A stretch of 64,000 bases of DNA from Actinomycetes bacterium (GCA_021803085.1 JAJZMD010000221.1:1-64000); one strand, 5' to 3'. Numbered from the stretch's first letter, positions 24,444-33,731 are shown. Notes: a model not told the origin generated them from the letters alone. Numbers and translations are program-made.

Positions 24444-25073
24444 ATGCTCGCGAGCAAGCGCACGATGCGAGCCAGGATCCTCGCGGCGCGTGCGGCGCGC
24501 TCCGAGCAGGACCGCGAGCGTGCCGGAGCGGCGTTGTTCCGCGTCGTCACCGGCAACGCCGTCGTCGCGCATGCCCGTTGCATCGCTGCCTACGTCTCAC
24601 GAGGAAGCGAGCCGCCCACCCGGTGCCTGCTGGAGACCCTGTCTGCCCGCGGCGTACGCATCCTGCTCCCGATCGTCGGTGGCGAGCGCAGGCTGGCGCA
24701 GGGCTGGGCGGAGTACGCGGGAGCAGCCGACCTGGTCGAGCCCTCCCCCGGAAGGCCGTTCGAGCCGTCAGGCCCCGATCTCGGTCCGGCCGAGATCGCC
24801 GCCGCCGACCTCGTGCTGCTCCCGGCGCTCGCCGTCGACACGGCGGGCACCCGTCTCGGCTACGGGGCGGGCTGGTACGACCGTGCGCTCGCCTACGTCC
24901 GGCCCGAGGCTCCGCTGATCGCGCTCGTCTACGAGGACGAGGTCTTCGACGCCGGGCAGAGCCCGCTGCCGCGCGGTCCGCTCGACCGGGCCGTAACGGG
25001 AGCCGCGACGCCGCAGGGCTGGATCGACTTCGAGACGCATTCAACCGGGGATCCCGGCGGTGCACCCGCGTGA
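24444..25073 (+). CDS. 5-formyltetrahydrofolate cyclo-ligase
   Basis: A 209-residue protein of the 5-FTHF cyclo-ligase (MTHFS) family, converting 5-formyl-THF to 5,10-methenyl-THF with ATP. The N-terminal Lys/Arg helix SKRTMRARILAARAARS and the ATP/folate motif DTAGTRLGYGAGWYDRALAY are diagnostic; the family usually has GxGxGYYD. ATG 24444 is chosen because it precedes the conserved helix closely; GTG 24399 is also possible. It is followed 50 bp later by the SDR gene on the same strand. Confidence 0.85.
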   Translation: MLASKRTMRARILAARAARSEQDRERAGAALFRVVTGNAVVAHARCIAAYVSRGSEPPTRCLLETLSARGVRILLPIVGGERRLAQGWAEYAGAADLVEPSPGRPFEPSGPDLGPAEIAAADLVLLPALAVDTAGTRLGYGAGWYDRALAYVRPEAPLIALVYEDEVFDAGQSPLPRGPLDRAVTGAATPQGWIDFETHSTGDPGGAPA

Positions 25074-25123
25074 CGGTCGTGTGAGCGACGTCGAGGAGAC
25101 CCAGGAGAGGAGGAGCGGGACGG

Positions 25124-25873
25124 ATGAGGCTCGACGGCAAGGTGGTGGTCGTCACGGGTGGCGCCCGGGGGATCGGCCGGGGGATCGTAGAACGCGTCGT
25201 CGAGGAGGGAGGGGCCGTGGTCATCGGCGACCTCCTCGAGGTCGAGGGCGCCGAGACGGTTGCACGGATCGAGCGCGCTGGCGGACAGGCGAGCTTCCGC
25301 CGCACCGACGTGACCGTGCCGAGCGACCTCGACGCGCTCGTCGCGCTCGCCGAGTCGACCTACGGCAAGCTCGACGTGCTCGTCCCGAACGCAGGGATCG
25401 CAGTCGCAGGCGACGTCGAGCAGCTGACGGTCGACGACTGCCGCCGCCTCTTCGACGTGAACGTCATCGGAACGTGGCTCACCTGCAAGCAGGCGCTCCC
25501 GGCACTGCGGCGAAACGGCGCGGGGTCCATCGTCATCACCGCCTCGGCGGCGGCGACGCGCCCGCTGCCCCAGAGCGGGCTCTACGGACCGACCAAGGCG
25601 GCGATCGTGATGCTCATGAGGAACCTCGCGCTCACGGCCGCGAAGGACCACATCCGCTGCAACGCGGTCGCGCCCGGACCGATCGTGACCGACCTCTACC
25701 ACTTCACCGCCGAGCAGGAGCAGGCCTTCGTCGACCGGTGGACCCCTCAGGTCCCGGCAGGCTTCCTCGGAACTCCACGGGACGTCGCGAACGTCGTGGT
25801 CTTCCTCGCGAGCGACGAAGCTCGCTGGGTCACCGGTTCGGTGTACCCGGTGGACGGCGGCTTCGCCGGCTGA
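25124..25873 (+). CDS. Short-chain dehydrogenase/reductase (SDR)
   Basis: A 249-residue classical SDR. The cofactor loop is TGGARGIGRGI (TGxxxGxG). The structural NAG occurs as VPNAGIAV. Catalytic Ser is in ITASAAAT, and Tyr and Lys are in YGPTK. The C-terminus VTGSVYPVDGGF is typical of sugar-, steroid- or fatty-acid-type SDRs. An acidic residue after the second strand (GDLLEVEG) favours NAD over NADP. ATG 25124 follows a strong GGAGAGGAGGAG leader. The substrate is unknown. Confidence 0.9.
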   Translation: MRLDGKVVVVTGGARGIGRGIVERVVEEGGAVVIGDLLEVEGAETVARIERAGGQASFRRTDVTVPSDLDALVALAESTYGKLDVLVPNAGIAVAGDVEQLTVDDCRRLFDVNVIGTWLTCKQALPALRRNGAGSIVITASAAATRPLPQSGLYGPTKAAIVMLMRNLALTAAKDHIRCNAVAPGPIVTDLYHFTAEQEQAFVDRWTPQVPAGFLGTPRDVANVVVFLASDEARWVTGSVYPVDGGFAG

Positions 25874-25907
25874 CCGCCGGTTGACGGCGGACGGTCGGGT
25901 GCTGCAC

Positions 25908-25995
25908 TCGGCGGGCGGGGGTCAGCGGGCGGGGGGCGGGCGGGGGTCAGCGGTCGGGGGTCAGCGGGCGGGGGGCAGGGGTCGGCGGGCGGCCC
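25908..25995 (+). repeat. G-rich direct repeats with quadruplex potential
   Basis: Several runs of the type GGCGGGCGGGGGTCAGC recur with small changes between the SDR stop and the ArsR/CmtR-type gene. Many consecutive G3-G6 tracts separated by one to four bases could fold into G-quadruplexes on the plus strand. Placed just ahead of a metal-responsive promoter, the tract could affect transcription, but it may simply be an expanded GC-rich repeat. Confidence 0.6.
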
Positions 25996-26038
25996 CTCCG
26001 CCAGCATTCCGCGCGCACGCGAAGAGGGTGATGCTGGT

Positions 26039-26062
26039 ATATCTTCACAACTATGAAGGTAT
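26039..26062. promoter_or_regulatory. Operator overlapping the start of the ArsR/CmtR gene
   Basis: An inverted repeat ATATCTTCA (26039-26047) and TGAAGGTAT (26054-26062), 8 of 9 positions complementary with a six-base spacer, lies across the ATG at 26053. A TATATC -10-like hexamer sits within its left edge. No Shine-Dalgarno is present, so the message is probably leaderless and the repressor would cover the promoter and start codon together. Confidence 0.6.
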
Positions 26063-26493
26063 TGAGACACGACTCCTCCGTCGCCGCCAGGTCAGGCCGC
26101 TCCTCCGTGGGTGCGGAGGGCCGTGGCCGAACCGCGACCGCCGGCAGAGGACTGATCAGCGCATCCGGCGCCGACGAGCTCGCTGCCTGCTTCCGCCTGC
26201 TGGGCGACCCGAAGCGCGTCCGCATCCTCTCTGCGCTGCTCGAGGCGGGAGAGCTCTGCGTCTGTGACATCGCCGCCACGGTGGAGGTGTCCGAGACGAC
26301 CGTGTCCCACGCCATGCGTCTTCTGCGCACTGCGGGGATCGTCCGGAACCGCAGGGATGGCCGGACCGTCTACTACCGGCTCGACGACGACCACGTTCGC
26401 CTGCTCCTCGACGTCTCGAAAGAGCACGTGGTGCACGAGGACCACGAGGGGCACGTGGTGCACGAGGACCACGAGGGGGCGGGCGAGCGGTGA
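26053..26493 (+). CDS. ArsR/CmtR-family metal-sensing repressor with His-rich tail
   Basis: A 146-residue winged-helix repressor. Residues 1-35 are a basic, likely disordered extension. The core starts GADELAACFRLLGDPKRVRILSAL, with the metal motif ELCVCDIA (Cys-x-Cys) and the recognition helix VSETTVSHAMRLLR. The C-terminus has two exact HVVHEDHEG units, giving eight His and several acidic residues suited to Zn, Cd, Ni or Co. The start is at ATG 26053, inside its own operator, without a ribosome-binding site. Its stop overlaps the CDF exporter start (GTGA), so it almost certainly controls that exporter. Confidence 0.88.
   Translation: MKVLRHDSSVAARSGRSSVGAEGRGRTATAGRGLISASGADELAACFRLLGDPKRVRILSALLEAGELCVCDIAATVEVSETTVSHAMRLLRTAGIVRNRRDGRTVYYRLDDDHVRLLLDVSKEHVVHEDHEGHVVHEDHEGAGER
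26425..26478 (+). repeat. Perfect 27-bp duplication encoding a His/Glu tail
   Basis: Two identical 27-bp copies (26425-26451 and 26452-26478) encode HVVHEDHEG twice at the end of the metal repressor. Identity at the DNA level, including third positions, indicates a recent duplication. Confidence 0.9.
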
Positions 26494-27449
26494 CCGACGC
26501 TGCGGATGCGCGCCCGCTCCGAGAGCCCCGCACGCGCCCCGATCGATCGCACTCCTCCGGGATCGCACCCGACGCTGACGTCCGACACCTGGCCGTGGCG
26601 CTCTGCCTCATCGCCGCGTTCATGGTGGGAGAGCTCGTCGCCGCCATCGCCAGCGGATCGCTCGCACTGTTCGCCGACGCGGGCCACATGCTGACCGACG
26701 TGGGCGCCCTGGCGGCGGCGGTGTGGGCCGCCCGGCTCGCCGCCCGACCTGCAAGGGGAGCGTGGACCTTCGGTCTCAAGCGTGCCGAGATCCTCTCCGC
26801 CACCGGGAACGGCGTCCTCCTCGTGGTGGTGGCGGTGGTGATCTCGATCGAGGCCATCCGCCGTCTGGTCGCACCACCGACGGTCGACGGCACCGTCGTC
26901 CTCGCCGTCGCCCTGGCCGGCGCGCTCGTGAACGTCGCCGCGACCGTGGTCCTCAGCCGGGCGAACCGCCGGTCGCTCAACGTTCGGGGAGCCCTCGCCC
27001 ACGTCGCGACCGACCTCTACGCCTTCCTCGGCACCGCCGCCGCCGGGCTCGTCATCATGCTGACCGGCTGGAACCGCGCCGACGCCGTCGCATCCCTCGT
27101 CGTGGCCGGGCTCATGCTCGTCACGGCTCGAAGCCTCCTCGCCCAGAGTGGGCGCATCCTGCTCGAGGCAGCGCCCGAAGACATGTCACTCGACGAGGTG
27201 CGCGCTCACCTTGCGGCCGTCGAGCACGTCGTCGGCGTGCACGACCTGCACGCCTGGACGGTCACTTCGGGAATGCCGACCTTGAGCGCGCACGTGGTGG
27301 TCGAGGACCACTGCTTCGCCTCGGGCCACGCCCCGCAGATCCTCGACGCGCTCCAGAGCTGCCTGGGGCAGCACTTCGACGTCCAGCACGCCACCTTCCA
27401 ACTCGAGCCCGCCAGTCACGTCGCCCACGAATCGAGCCACCACCGCTGA
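26490..27449 (+). CDS. Cation diffusion facilitator (Zn/Cd/Co exporter)
   Basis: A 319-residue CDF transporter with six transmembrane segments. The metal site in TM2 is ADAGHMLTD and in TM5 HVATDLYAF (HxxxD), the Zn/Cd-type pair. The cytoplasmic C-terminal domain (VHDLHAWTVTSGMPTLSAHV) follows the CzcD/ZitB group. The protein ends in SHVAHESSHHR, a His-rich tail that parallels the tail of its regulator. GTG 26490 overlaps the repressor's stop. It exports divalent metal from the cytoplasm in exchange for protons. Confidence 0.92.
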   Translation: MTDAADARPLREPRTRPDRSHSSGIAPDADVRHLAVALCLIAAFMVGELVAAIASGSLALFADAGHMLTDVGALAAAVWAARLAARPARGAWTFGLKRAEILSATGNGVLLVVVAVVISIEAIRRLVAPPTVDGTVVLAVALAGALVNVAATVVLSRANRRSLNVRGALAHVATDLYAFLGTAAAGLVIMLTGWNRADAVASLVVAGLMLVTARSLLAQSGRILLEAAPEDMSLDEVRAHLAAVEHVVGVHDLHAWTVTSGMPTLSAHVVVEDHCFASGHAPQILDALQSCLGQHFDVQHATFQLEPASHVAHESSHHR

Positions 27450-27493
27450 GCGCGCCGGGCTCTTCGCCGAGCCTCGGACGAATCCGGAACCGC

Positions 27494-27517
27494 TCGGTCA
27501 GCCCCTGGGCCGACCGA
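27494..27517. terminator. Hairpin between convergent CDF and peroxiredoxin genes
   Basis: A 24-nt near-perfect hairpin TCGGTC-A-GCCC-CT-GGGC-C-GACCGA with one A/C mismatch and a two-base loop lies in the 68 bp between convergent genes, directly after the peroxiredoxin stop. There is no T tract. It is a good candidate for bidirectional termination. Confidence 0.5.
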
Positions 27518-28000
27518 TCAGAGGGCGGCCAGAACCGCCTCTGCCGAGCTCACCTCCACCCCTGGGCCCTGCTCGACGAAGATCGACCTCACCACGCCGT
27601 CCTCGAGGATCGCCGCGTAGCGCCGGGACCTCTTCCCGAGACCGATGCCGCTGCCGTCCATCTCCAGGTCGACCGCCCGGGTGAACTCGCCATTCCCGTC
27701 GGACAGCATGACGACGTGGTCCTCGGCGCCCCTGGCTCTCCCCCAGGCGCCCATCACGAACGGATCGTTCACAGCCAGGCATGCGATCGTGTCGACACCC
27801 TTGGCTCGGATCTCGTCAGCACGGAGCACGAAACCCGGCAGGTGATGGTCGGAGCACGTCGGGGTGAACGCACCGGGGACGGCGAACAGCACGACCTTTC
27901 CCGCGCCGAGAACTTCGGCAGACCTGACCGCCTTTGGCCCGTCTTTCGTCATCCGCCAGAGCTGGGTGTCGGGGATCTCGTCGCCAGCTTGGATCGCCAT
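27518..28000 (-). CDS. Peroxiredoxin of the Prx5 type
   Basis: A 160-residue thiol peroxidase. The peroxidatic Cys is in PGAFTPTCSDHHLPGF, the Prx5 signature, and a second Cys in TIACLAVNDPFVMGAW may act as resolving residue. ATG 28000 follows AGGAGGAG at ideal distance; an upstream in-frame ATG (28054) would add an 18-residue polar leader without a better site. It reduces peroxides using glutaredoxin, thioredoxin or mycothiol-linked partners. It stands alone. Confidence 0.9.
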   Translation of the reverse strand: MAIQAGDEIPDTQLWRMTKDGPKAVRSAEVLGAGKVVLFAVPGAFTPTCSDHHLPGFVLRADEIRAKGVDTIACLAVNDPFVMGAWGRARGAEDHVVMLSDGNGEFTRAVDLEMDGSGIGLGKRSRRYAAILEDGVVRSIFVEQGPGVEVSSAEAVLAAL

Positions 28001-28599
28001 GAGCTGCTCCTCCTGCTCGTCGTCGAGGGGGTTCGACTGCGCCATGTTGTTCAATCGCTCACATGCTGCGGCACGAGCTTCGCGTCACCGTCTCTCGCGA
28101 GGCATCGTGGGCTGGTGCACTTTCGGGCGGGCCGACAATAGCGGGGACGGGACGCCCGCGAGTGCTGCACGCCCCACGCACCGCCACCGACCACCGCCTG
28201 CAGGCAGATCTGCGCGACACCAACGGGTAGCGGGAGCGACGACCCTGGGCGTACTTGGCGCGGGTCCCGGCGGTCTGCCTCACCTACCAGTCCCAGACGG
28301 TCGAGTTGCTCACCGAAGAGCGCGATGCCGGCCACCCCGGTCACATCGTCCTCAGTCGCCTCTCGAAGACCAGCTCGGTGCGGGCGCGCTCGCCCTCGGA
28401 TCTCACGGAAGCGATCGAACGGTGCGCGTCGGGCCGCGAGCTCGCCGCCATGGGGTCTCCCGAGGAGCCGAGGATCGCCGCAGCCCTCGACGCGGACGAT
28501 CACGCCTCGGTGATGGAAGGCGGGATGTTCGTCCGCTCGCAGAGCCGTGAGTGCCGGCCGTGGTCGGAACGGGGCTGCCGGTGCCTGTAGACACGGGGC
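28001..28599. other. Stretch without a supported gene
   Basis: Nothing is clearly coding in these 599 bp. A plus-strand frame ending at TAG 28588-28590 has a weak resemblance to the receiver-domain end of a LuxR-type regulator (ELLTEERDAGHPG, then SDLTEAIERCASG), but the key residues are not there. I treat it as chance or deep decay. Confidence 0.4.
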
Positions 28600-29193
28600 A
28601 TGAAGGGATGCCTCCTTGCCCGTCACGGAGAGACGGAGTGGAACCGGGAGGGCCGGCGTCAAGGACAGCTCGACTCCCCCTTGACCGCCACGGGACGCTC
28701 GTCGGTCCAACGGCTTGCGTCCGAGCTGGCCGGCGCGCCGATCGACGGCGTCTTCTCGAGCCCGCTCGGTCGTGCGGTCGAGACCGCGTCCGTCTACGCG
28801 GAGGCGCTCCACCTCGCCGTCGAGGTGGTCGACCAGCTGAGGGAGCTCGACCACGGCGCGATGGCAGGACTCACGAACGCCGAGATCGAGGCGCGCTTTC
28901 CCGGCGAGCTCGCCCGCCGCCGCCGCTCCCGCTACACGTGGCGCTTCCCCGGCGGGGAGAGCTACGCCGACGCCGACGCGAGAGCTGGCGTGGCACTCGA
29001 GATCGTGCGGAATCGGGGAGCGGAGATGCCGCTCCTGGTCTCGCACGAGATGATCGGAAGGATGCTCCTCCGCAACCTCCTCGGCATCGACGTCGGCGAG
29101 GCCCTGAAGCTGTCGCAGCCGCCAGGAACCGTGTACCAGCTCGACCTGGTCGAAAAGAGCTTCGTCACCCTGCGCCTCGACTCGCCCCCGTGA
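28600..29193 (+). CDS. Histidine phosphatase-family protein
   Basis: A 197-residue member of the phosphoglycerate-mutase-like histidine phosphatases. The phosphorylated His is in LLARHGETEWNREGRRQG. FSSPLGRAVETA provides the second conserved Arg, ELDHGAMAG the acidic residue, and LLVSHEMIGRML the second His. Small cytoplasmic members of this branch dephosphorylate varied sugar phosphates or nucleotides; the substrate is not readable. It is convergent with the two-component operon. Confidence 0.88.
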   Translation: MKGCLLARHGETEWNREGRRQGQLDSPLTATGRSSVQRLASELAGAPIDGVFSSPLGRAVETASVYAEALHLAVEVVDQLRELDHGAMAGLTNAEIEARFPGELARRRRSRYTWRFPGGESYADADARAGVALEIVRNRGAEMPLLVSHEMIGRMLLRNLLGIDVGEALKLSQPPGTVYQLDLVEKSFVTLRLDSPP

Positions 29194-29267
29194 TCTGCGA
29201 CGCACCGTGACCTGTGCCGTGACGTGACCTGCGCCGGGGCCGGGACCCCCGACCGGCGACCCGCTCG

Positions 29268-29954
<687 letters not shown>

Positions 29955-29958
29955 GGCG

Positions 29959-31725
29959 TCAAGCCTCCTCCACCTTCGACGCGATCGCCCCCACCGTCCG
30001 TCGTCGCCGCCACTGCTTGGGCATCCACCACCGGCGGCGGCGCGGCCCCGCCGACGGCGCTGCGGGCTCGTCGTCCGCCGTGAGCGCCCTCGCCTCCTCG
30101 GGACGGGGGCGGGGAATGGTCACGACCACACGGCACCCGCCCAGCGGTGAGTGCGTGATGTCCACCGACCCGTGGTGCGCCGCGGCAACGGCGCCCACGA
30201 TGGCCAGGCCAAGTCCGGTCCCGTCGCCGACGCTCGCCCCGGGGCGGGCGAAGCGGCCAAGCACCGCCTGTCGCTGGTCGACCGGGATGCCGGGACCGGA
30301 GTCATCGACCGCGATCTCCACGGTGGGGCGGTCCTCCGTCCCCGCGTTGCGGGCGGACAGACGGATGGTGTCGCCGGGGCCGGTGACGTGCACGGCGTTC
30401 TCGACGAGGTTGAGGAGGGCCCCGCGCAGCTTGTCGAGGTCGGCCATCACCACGACGTCGGGGATCGGCCCCACCGCCCAACGGCGAGGCGCGAGCATCT
30501 CCCCGGCGGCGGCCACGTCGAGCAGGAGGGCGCGCAGGTCGACCGGCCATGCATCGGTGAAGTCGGCCTCGAGCGACCGGCCGAGAAGCAGCAGCCTCTC
30601 CACCAACCGCTTCATGTGGTCGATCTCTTCGACCACCGTGGACACGACCTCCCTGACCCGCGCCGGGTCGTCGAGGTCCCCGCGGCTCATCACGTCGAGG
30701 TGGCCTCGCACGACGGTGAGCGGCGTTCGCAGCTGGTGCGAGACGTCGGCCATCATCTGGCGCTGGAGGGCTACTGAGGTCTCGATCTTCTCGATCATGG
30801 CGTTGAAGGTGGCCGCCATCTCCCCCACCTCGTCCCCGGCGTCCGCCCCTTCGAGCCGCACGCCCAGCTCGCCCCGGAGGCCGATGTCCGCCGCGGTCCG
30901 GGTGAGGCGGCGCACCGAGCCGAGGAGCCGCCGGAGCAGGACGGTGACGCTGACCACCGCGGCCAGCAGGATGATGAGCCCCTCCCCCACCGCCAGGATG
31001 AGCACCCTGGTGCGCATGGTCTCGTAGGTGGCGAGGCTACCCGCGGTGAAGTAGGTGCCAACTCTGCGGCCGTGCTCGGTGATCGGAACGGCGAGGACCA
31101 GCTCCGGCTGGTCCCCGTCCGACACCTGGGTGAGCACGGTCGTCTTGGGCGGCGTCCGGATGAGGCGTCGGATGGCGGCGTTGCCCACCAGGTCCTTCGA
31201 CGCGGGGGAGGCCAGGACCTCGCCGTCGGCAGGGAGCGAGATGGCGAGCTCGTCGACGCGCGAGGACCCGTGCATGGCCAGGTAGGCGCGGCTGAAGTCG
31301 AGCAGGGACTGTGAGGCCGGTCGGATAGCGGCGAGCCGGGTGAACTGGGTGACGTTCTCCGTCAGGTCGCTCGTGATCGTGGCTCGGTAGCGGTTGGCGA
31401 ACGATTGGGTGAACTGCACCACGACGATGCCGAAGACCGAGCCGATGATGAGGGCGTGGAAGGCGACCAGCCGCCCGACCGTGCCGAGACGCGGCCGGCG
31501 GAGCCAACGGCGCGGACCGCGCGGTGACGGGCCGCGAGCCGCGTTCGGTCCGCGATCGTTCGCGACGATCGGCGTGCAAGGCGACGCCCGCGCCGGCGCG
31601 GGCTGGCCGTGGCGAGCGGGCAGGAGCCGGGATGGCGCGTCGATCACCCCCCGCCGTCCGCGCGGACGAAGGGAGGCCGCGTCCAGGGCGAGACGACCGG
31701 TGACCGCGACCGCCTCACGAGTCAC
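29959..31725 (-). CDS. Membrane sensor histidine kinase
   Basis: About 588 residues from GTG 31725, which has AGGAGG directly upstream and overlaps the previous gene by 11 bp; the exact start is uncertain. A basic cytoplasmic leader precedes TM1 (GRLVAFHALIIGSVFGIVVVQ). An extracytoplasmic sensor of about 130 residues and TM2 (LILAVGEGLIILLAAVVSV) follow. Then come a HAMP linker, the H-box DVSHQLRTPLTVV with the phosphorylated His, the N-box LVENAV, and G-boxes DSGPGIP and GTGLGLAIV. It pairs with the response regulator just downstream. The ligand of the sensor is unknown; co-transcription with envelope glycan genes suggests an envelope or nutrient cue. Confidence 0.88.
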   Translation of the reverse strand: MTREAVAVTGRLALDAASLRPRGRRGVIDAPSRLLPARHGQPAPARASPCTPIVANDRGPNAARGPSPRGPRRWLRRPRLGTVGRLVAFHALIIGSVFGIVVVQFTQSFANRYRATITSDLTENVTQFTRLAAIRPASQSLLDFSRAYLAMHGSSRVDELAISLPADGEVLASPASKDLVGNAAIRRLIRTPPKTTVLTQVSDGDQPELVLAVPITEHGRRVGTYFTAGSLATYETMRTRVLILAVGEGLIILLAAVVSVTVLLRRLLGSVRRLTRTAADIGLRGELGVRLEGADAGDEVGEMAATFNAMIEKIETSVALQRQMMADVSHQLRTPLTVVRGHLDVMSRGDLDDPARVREVVSTVVEEIDHMKRLVERLLLLGRSLEADFTDAWPVDLRALLLDVAAAGEMLAPRRWAVGPIPDVVVMADLDKLRGALLNLVENAVHVTGPGDTIRLSARNAGTEDRPTVEIAVDDSGPGIPVDQRQAVLGRFARPGASVGDGTGLGLAIVGAVAAAHHGSVDITHSPLGGCRVVVTIPRPRPEEARALTADDEPAAPSAGPRRRRWWMPKQWRRRRTVGAIASKVEEA

Positions 31726-32305
31726 CACCTCCTGTCGATGTCGTCGATGTCGTCGATGTCGATGTCGACGATGTCGATGTCGACGGGTGCCTGGATGACG
31801 GGGACCTCGACGACGGTGGCGTCGTCGCGCTGGCCGAGGAGGAGTCGCTCGAGCTGCTGTCACTGCTCGAAGACGACGGGCTGCCCGAGCTCGAGACGGG
31901 GAGCAAGGCCGAGAAGGGGACGGTGACGACCGTCACCCTGGGCACCACGACCCGGGTCTGCGACGGCGGTGCGACGACGCTGGGCGCGCTCGCCTGAGTC
32001 GTGGTGACCGGCGCACCCGCCACCTCGTGGGCGGCGGCCGGATGGGTCCGCGCGTGCGTCGCCGCCGGCACGGTGGTCACCGAGGTGGGGGACGCCGCGG
32101 CCCGCGGCAGCTGGCGGCCGACCGGCGCAGCGGCCGGCAGCGAGCCCGACGAGCTCGGTCCCATCCCAATCGAGGCGAGCCACGCGGCCAGCACCGCGAA
32201 CGCGAGGAACCCCACGTAGAGCAGAGGGAGGCGGACGGTCCGGCGCGTGGGCGACGCAGCTTGGATCGCGGAGGCGACGGGATCGCGGCGAGAGTCAGGG
32301 GTCAC
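31715..32305 (-). CDS. Single-pass membrane protein with Ser/Thr-rich tail
   Basis: A 196-residue protein starting at GTG 32305, with GGAG upstream. A short cytoplasmic N-terminus is followed by one transmembrane segment (LPLLYVGFLAFAVLAAWLA, about residues 25-44). About 150 extracytoplasmic residues follow, rich in Ala/Pro/Thr/Ser. The last 60 are nearly all Ser, Thr, Asp and Pro, encoded partly by a GATGTC-type DNA repeat. I recognise no domain. Its place between UDP-glucose dehydrogenase and the kinase, with overlap to the kinase, suggests a glycan-attached or wall-spanning accessory, perhaps a sensor partner. Confidence 0.6.
   Translation of the reverse strand: MTPDSRRDPVASAIQAASPTRRTVRLPLLYVGFLAFAVLAAWLASIGMGPSSSGSLPAAAPVGRQLPRAAASPTSVTTVPAATHARTHPAAAHEVAGAPVTTTQASAPSVVAPPSQTRVVVPRVTVVTVPFSALLPVSSSGSPSSSSSDSSSSDSSSASATTPPSSRSPSSRHPSTSTSSTSTSTTSTTSTGGGDS
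31734..31787. repeat. GATGTC-type microsatellite
   Basis: Short tandem units of TCGATG/TCGTCGATG/TCGACGATG encode the Thr/Ser tail of the membrane protein and sit just upstream of the kinase start, including its ribosome-binding region. Slippage here would change the tail or shift its frame and could uncouple the kinase gene. Confidence 0.75.
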
Positions 32306-32321
32306 CAGCTGCTGCTCCGAG

Positions 32322-33731
32322 TCACTTGTCGGCAGCGCCTGCTGCCGCCACGGTGCGTCCGGCCGTCGTCCACCGTAACGGCGTCCAGACCACAGGATAG
32401 AACGCGAGCGGCACCCCCCGTCCGACGCCGTAGACGCTGAGACCGGCGGCGGCCCAGCGGTCGAGGTCGAGCACCCCCACCGCGTCGAACACGACCCGGC
32501 CGGCCATCTGCGTGGCCGTCGACGCCGGGTCCAGCGACCGGTACTCCTCGGACGCGACCGCCACCACCACGGCGTCGGCGCCGGCGACGGTGTCGGCGAC
32601 GCTCGGCGATCGGGTGCCGGGGGGGAGGTCGGGTGTCGCCAGCGGGTCGTAGGCGGCCACCTCCGCACCGGCCGCCACCAGGTCGTGCACGATCTGGACC
32701 CCCGGCGAGTCCCTGGTGTCGTCGGTCCCCTCCTTGAAGGCGAGTCCGAGGACCCCGACGCGCCGACCCGGCAGGCCGCCGAGCACCAGCTCGAGGCGGT
32801 GGGCGACGGACCGGCGGGCATGGGTGTTCTGGGCCTCCGCCGCCGCGGCGAGCGTGGTGCGGGTGCCGGCCACCTCGCCGAGGGCGATGAAGCCGGCGAC
32901 GTCCTTTGGCAGGCAGGACCCGCCGTAGCCGGGACCGGGACGGAGGAACTCGGGGCCGACCCGATGGTCGGCTCCGACGCTCGCCAGCACCGGGCCCGCC
33001 TCGGTGCCGAGGGCGTCGCAGAGCTGGGCCACCTCGTTGGCGAACGAGATCTTGATGGCGAGGAAGGTGTTGGCGGCGTACTTCGCCAGCTCGGCGCCGC
33101 GTCGGTCGCAGAGGACGACCCGAGGGCCAGCCGGGTAGAGGTCGGCCACCAGCCGTGCCACGTCGGGGTCCTCGGCGCCGACCACCACCCGGTCGGGGGA
33201 CAAGAAGTCCTCGACGGCCCGGGACTCGCGGAGGAACTCGGGGCTCGAGGCGACCTTGATGTGGACGCCGGGGCCGGCCTCCTCGGCACAGATCAGCTCG
33301 AGCGCCTCGCACGAGCCCGGTGGCACCGTGCTCTTGACCACCACCACCAGGTCGCTCGAGGCCGTCCTCGCCAGGGAGCGGGCGGCGTCGGCGAGGAAGC
33401 TCAGGTCCGGCTCGCCCGTCGGCTGCGGGGGCGTGCCCACGCAGAGGAACGCGACCGCCGCGCCCACGAGGGCCGACCCCACGTCCTCGGTGAACCGGAG
33501 GCGGCCGGCGGCCCGCCCGGCGGCGACCAGCTCTGCCAGGCCGGGCTCGTGGATGGGGATCCCGCCCGACTGCAAGACGGCCAGCCGGTCGGCGTCGCAC
33601 TCGACGCAGGTGACGTCGTGCCCGAGATGGGCGAAGCACGCTGCCGCGGTGAGGCCGACGTACCCGGCCCCGACCACGCACAGCCGACGACCGTCGCCGG
33701 CGAGCCGGGACGTCTCGACGACGCCCGGCAT
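32322..33731 (-). CDS. UDP-glucose 6-dehydrogenase
   Basis: A 469-residue nucleotide-sugar dehydrogenase starting MPGVVETS at ATG 33731, two bases past the ABC exporter stop. NAD loop: VVGAGYVGLTAAACFAHLGH. The catalytic Cys is in GPGYGGSCLPKDV. KSTVPPGS, SSPEFLRE and FANEVAQL follow the family in order, then the C-terminal UDP-binding domain (GVLGLAFKEGTDDTRDSP). It oxidises UDP-glucose (or a related UDP-hexose) to the uronic acid, supplying UDP-glucuronate for the polymer made by this operon. Confidence 0.92.
   Translation of the reverse strand: MPGVVETSRLAGDGRRLCVVGAGYVGLTAAACFAHLGHDVTCVECDADRLAVLQSGGIPIHEPGLAELVAAGRAAGRLRFTEDVGSALVGAAVAFLCVGTPPQPTGEPDLSFLADAARSLARTASSDLVVVVKSTVPPGSCEALELICAEEAGPGVHIKVASSPEFLRESRAVEDFLSPDRVVVGAEDPDVARLVADLYPAGPRVVLCDRRGAELAKYAANTFLAIKISFANEVAQLCDALGTEAGPVLASVGADHRVGPEFLRPGPGYGGSCLPKDVAGFIALGEVAGTRTTLAAAAEAQNTHARRSVAHRLELVLGGLPGRRVGVLGLAFKEGTDDTRDSPGVQIVHDLVAAGAEVAAYDPLATPDLPPGTRSPSVADTVAGADAVVVAVASEEYRSLDPASTATQMAGRVVFDAVGVLDLDRWAAAGLSVYGVGRGVPLAFYPVVWTPLRWTTAGRTVAAAGAADK

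Noticed and set aside
28255-28590. Plus-strand frame resembling a decayed LuxR-type receiver domain
   Set aside because: Similarity is limited to a few helix residues; the Asp, Thr and Lys landmarks are absent and no start signal is present.
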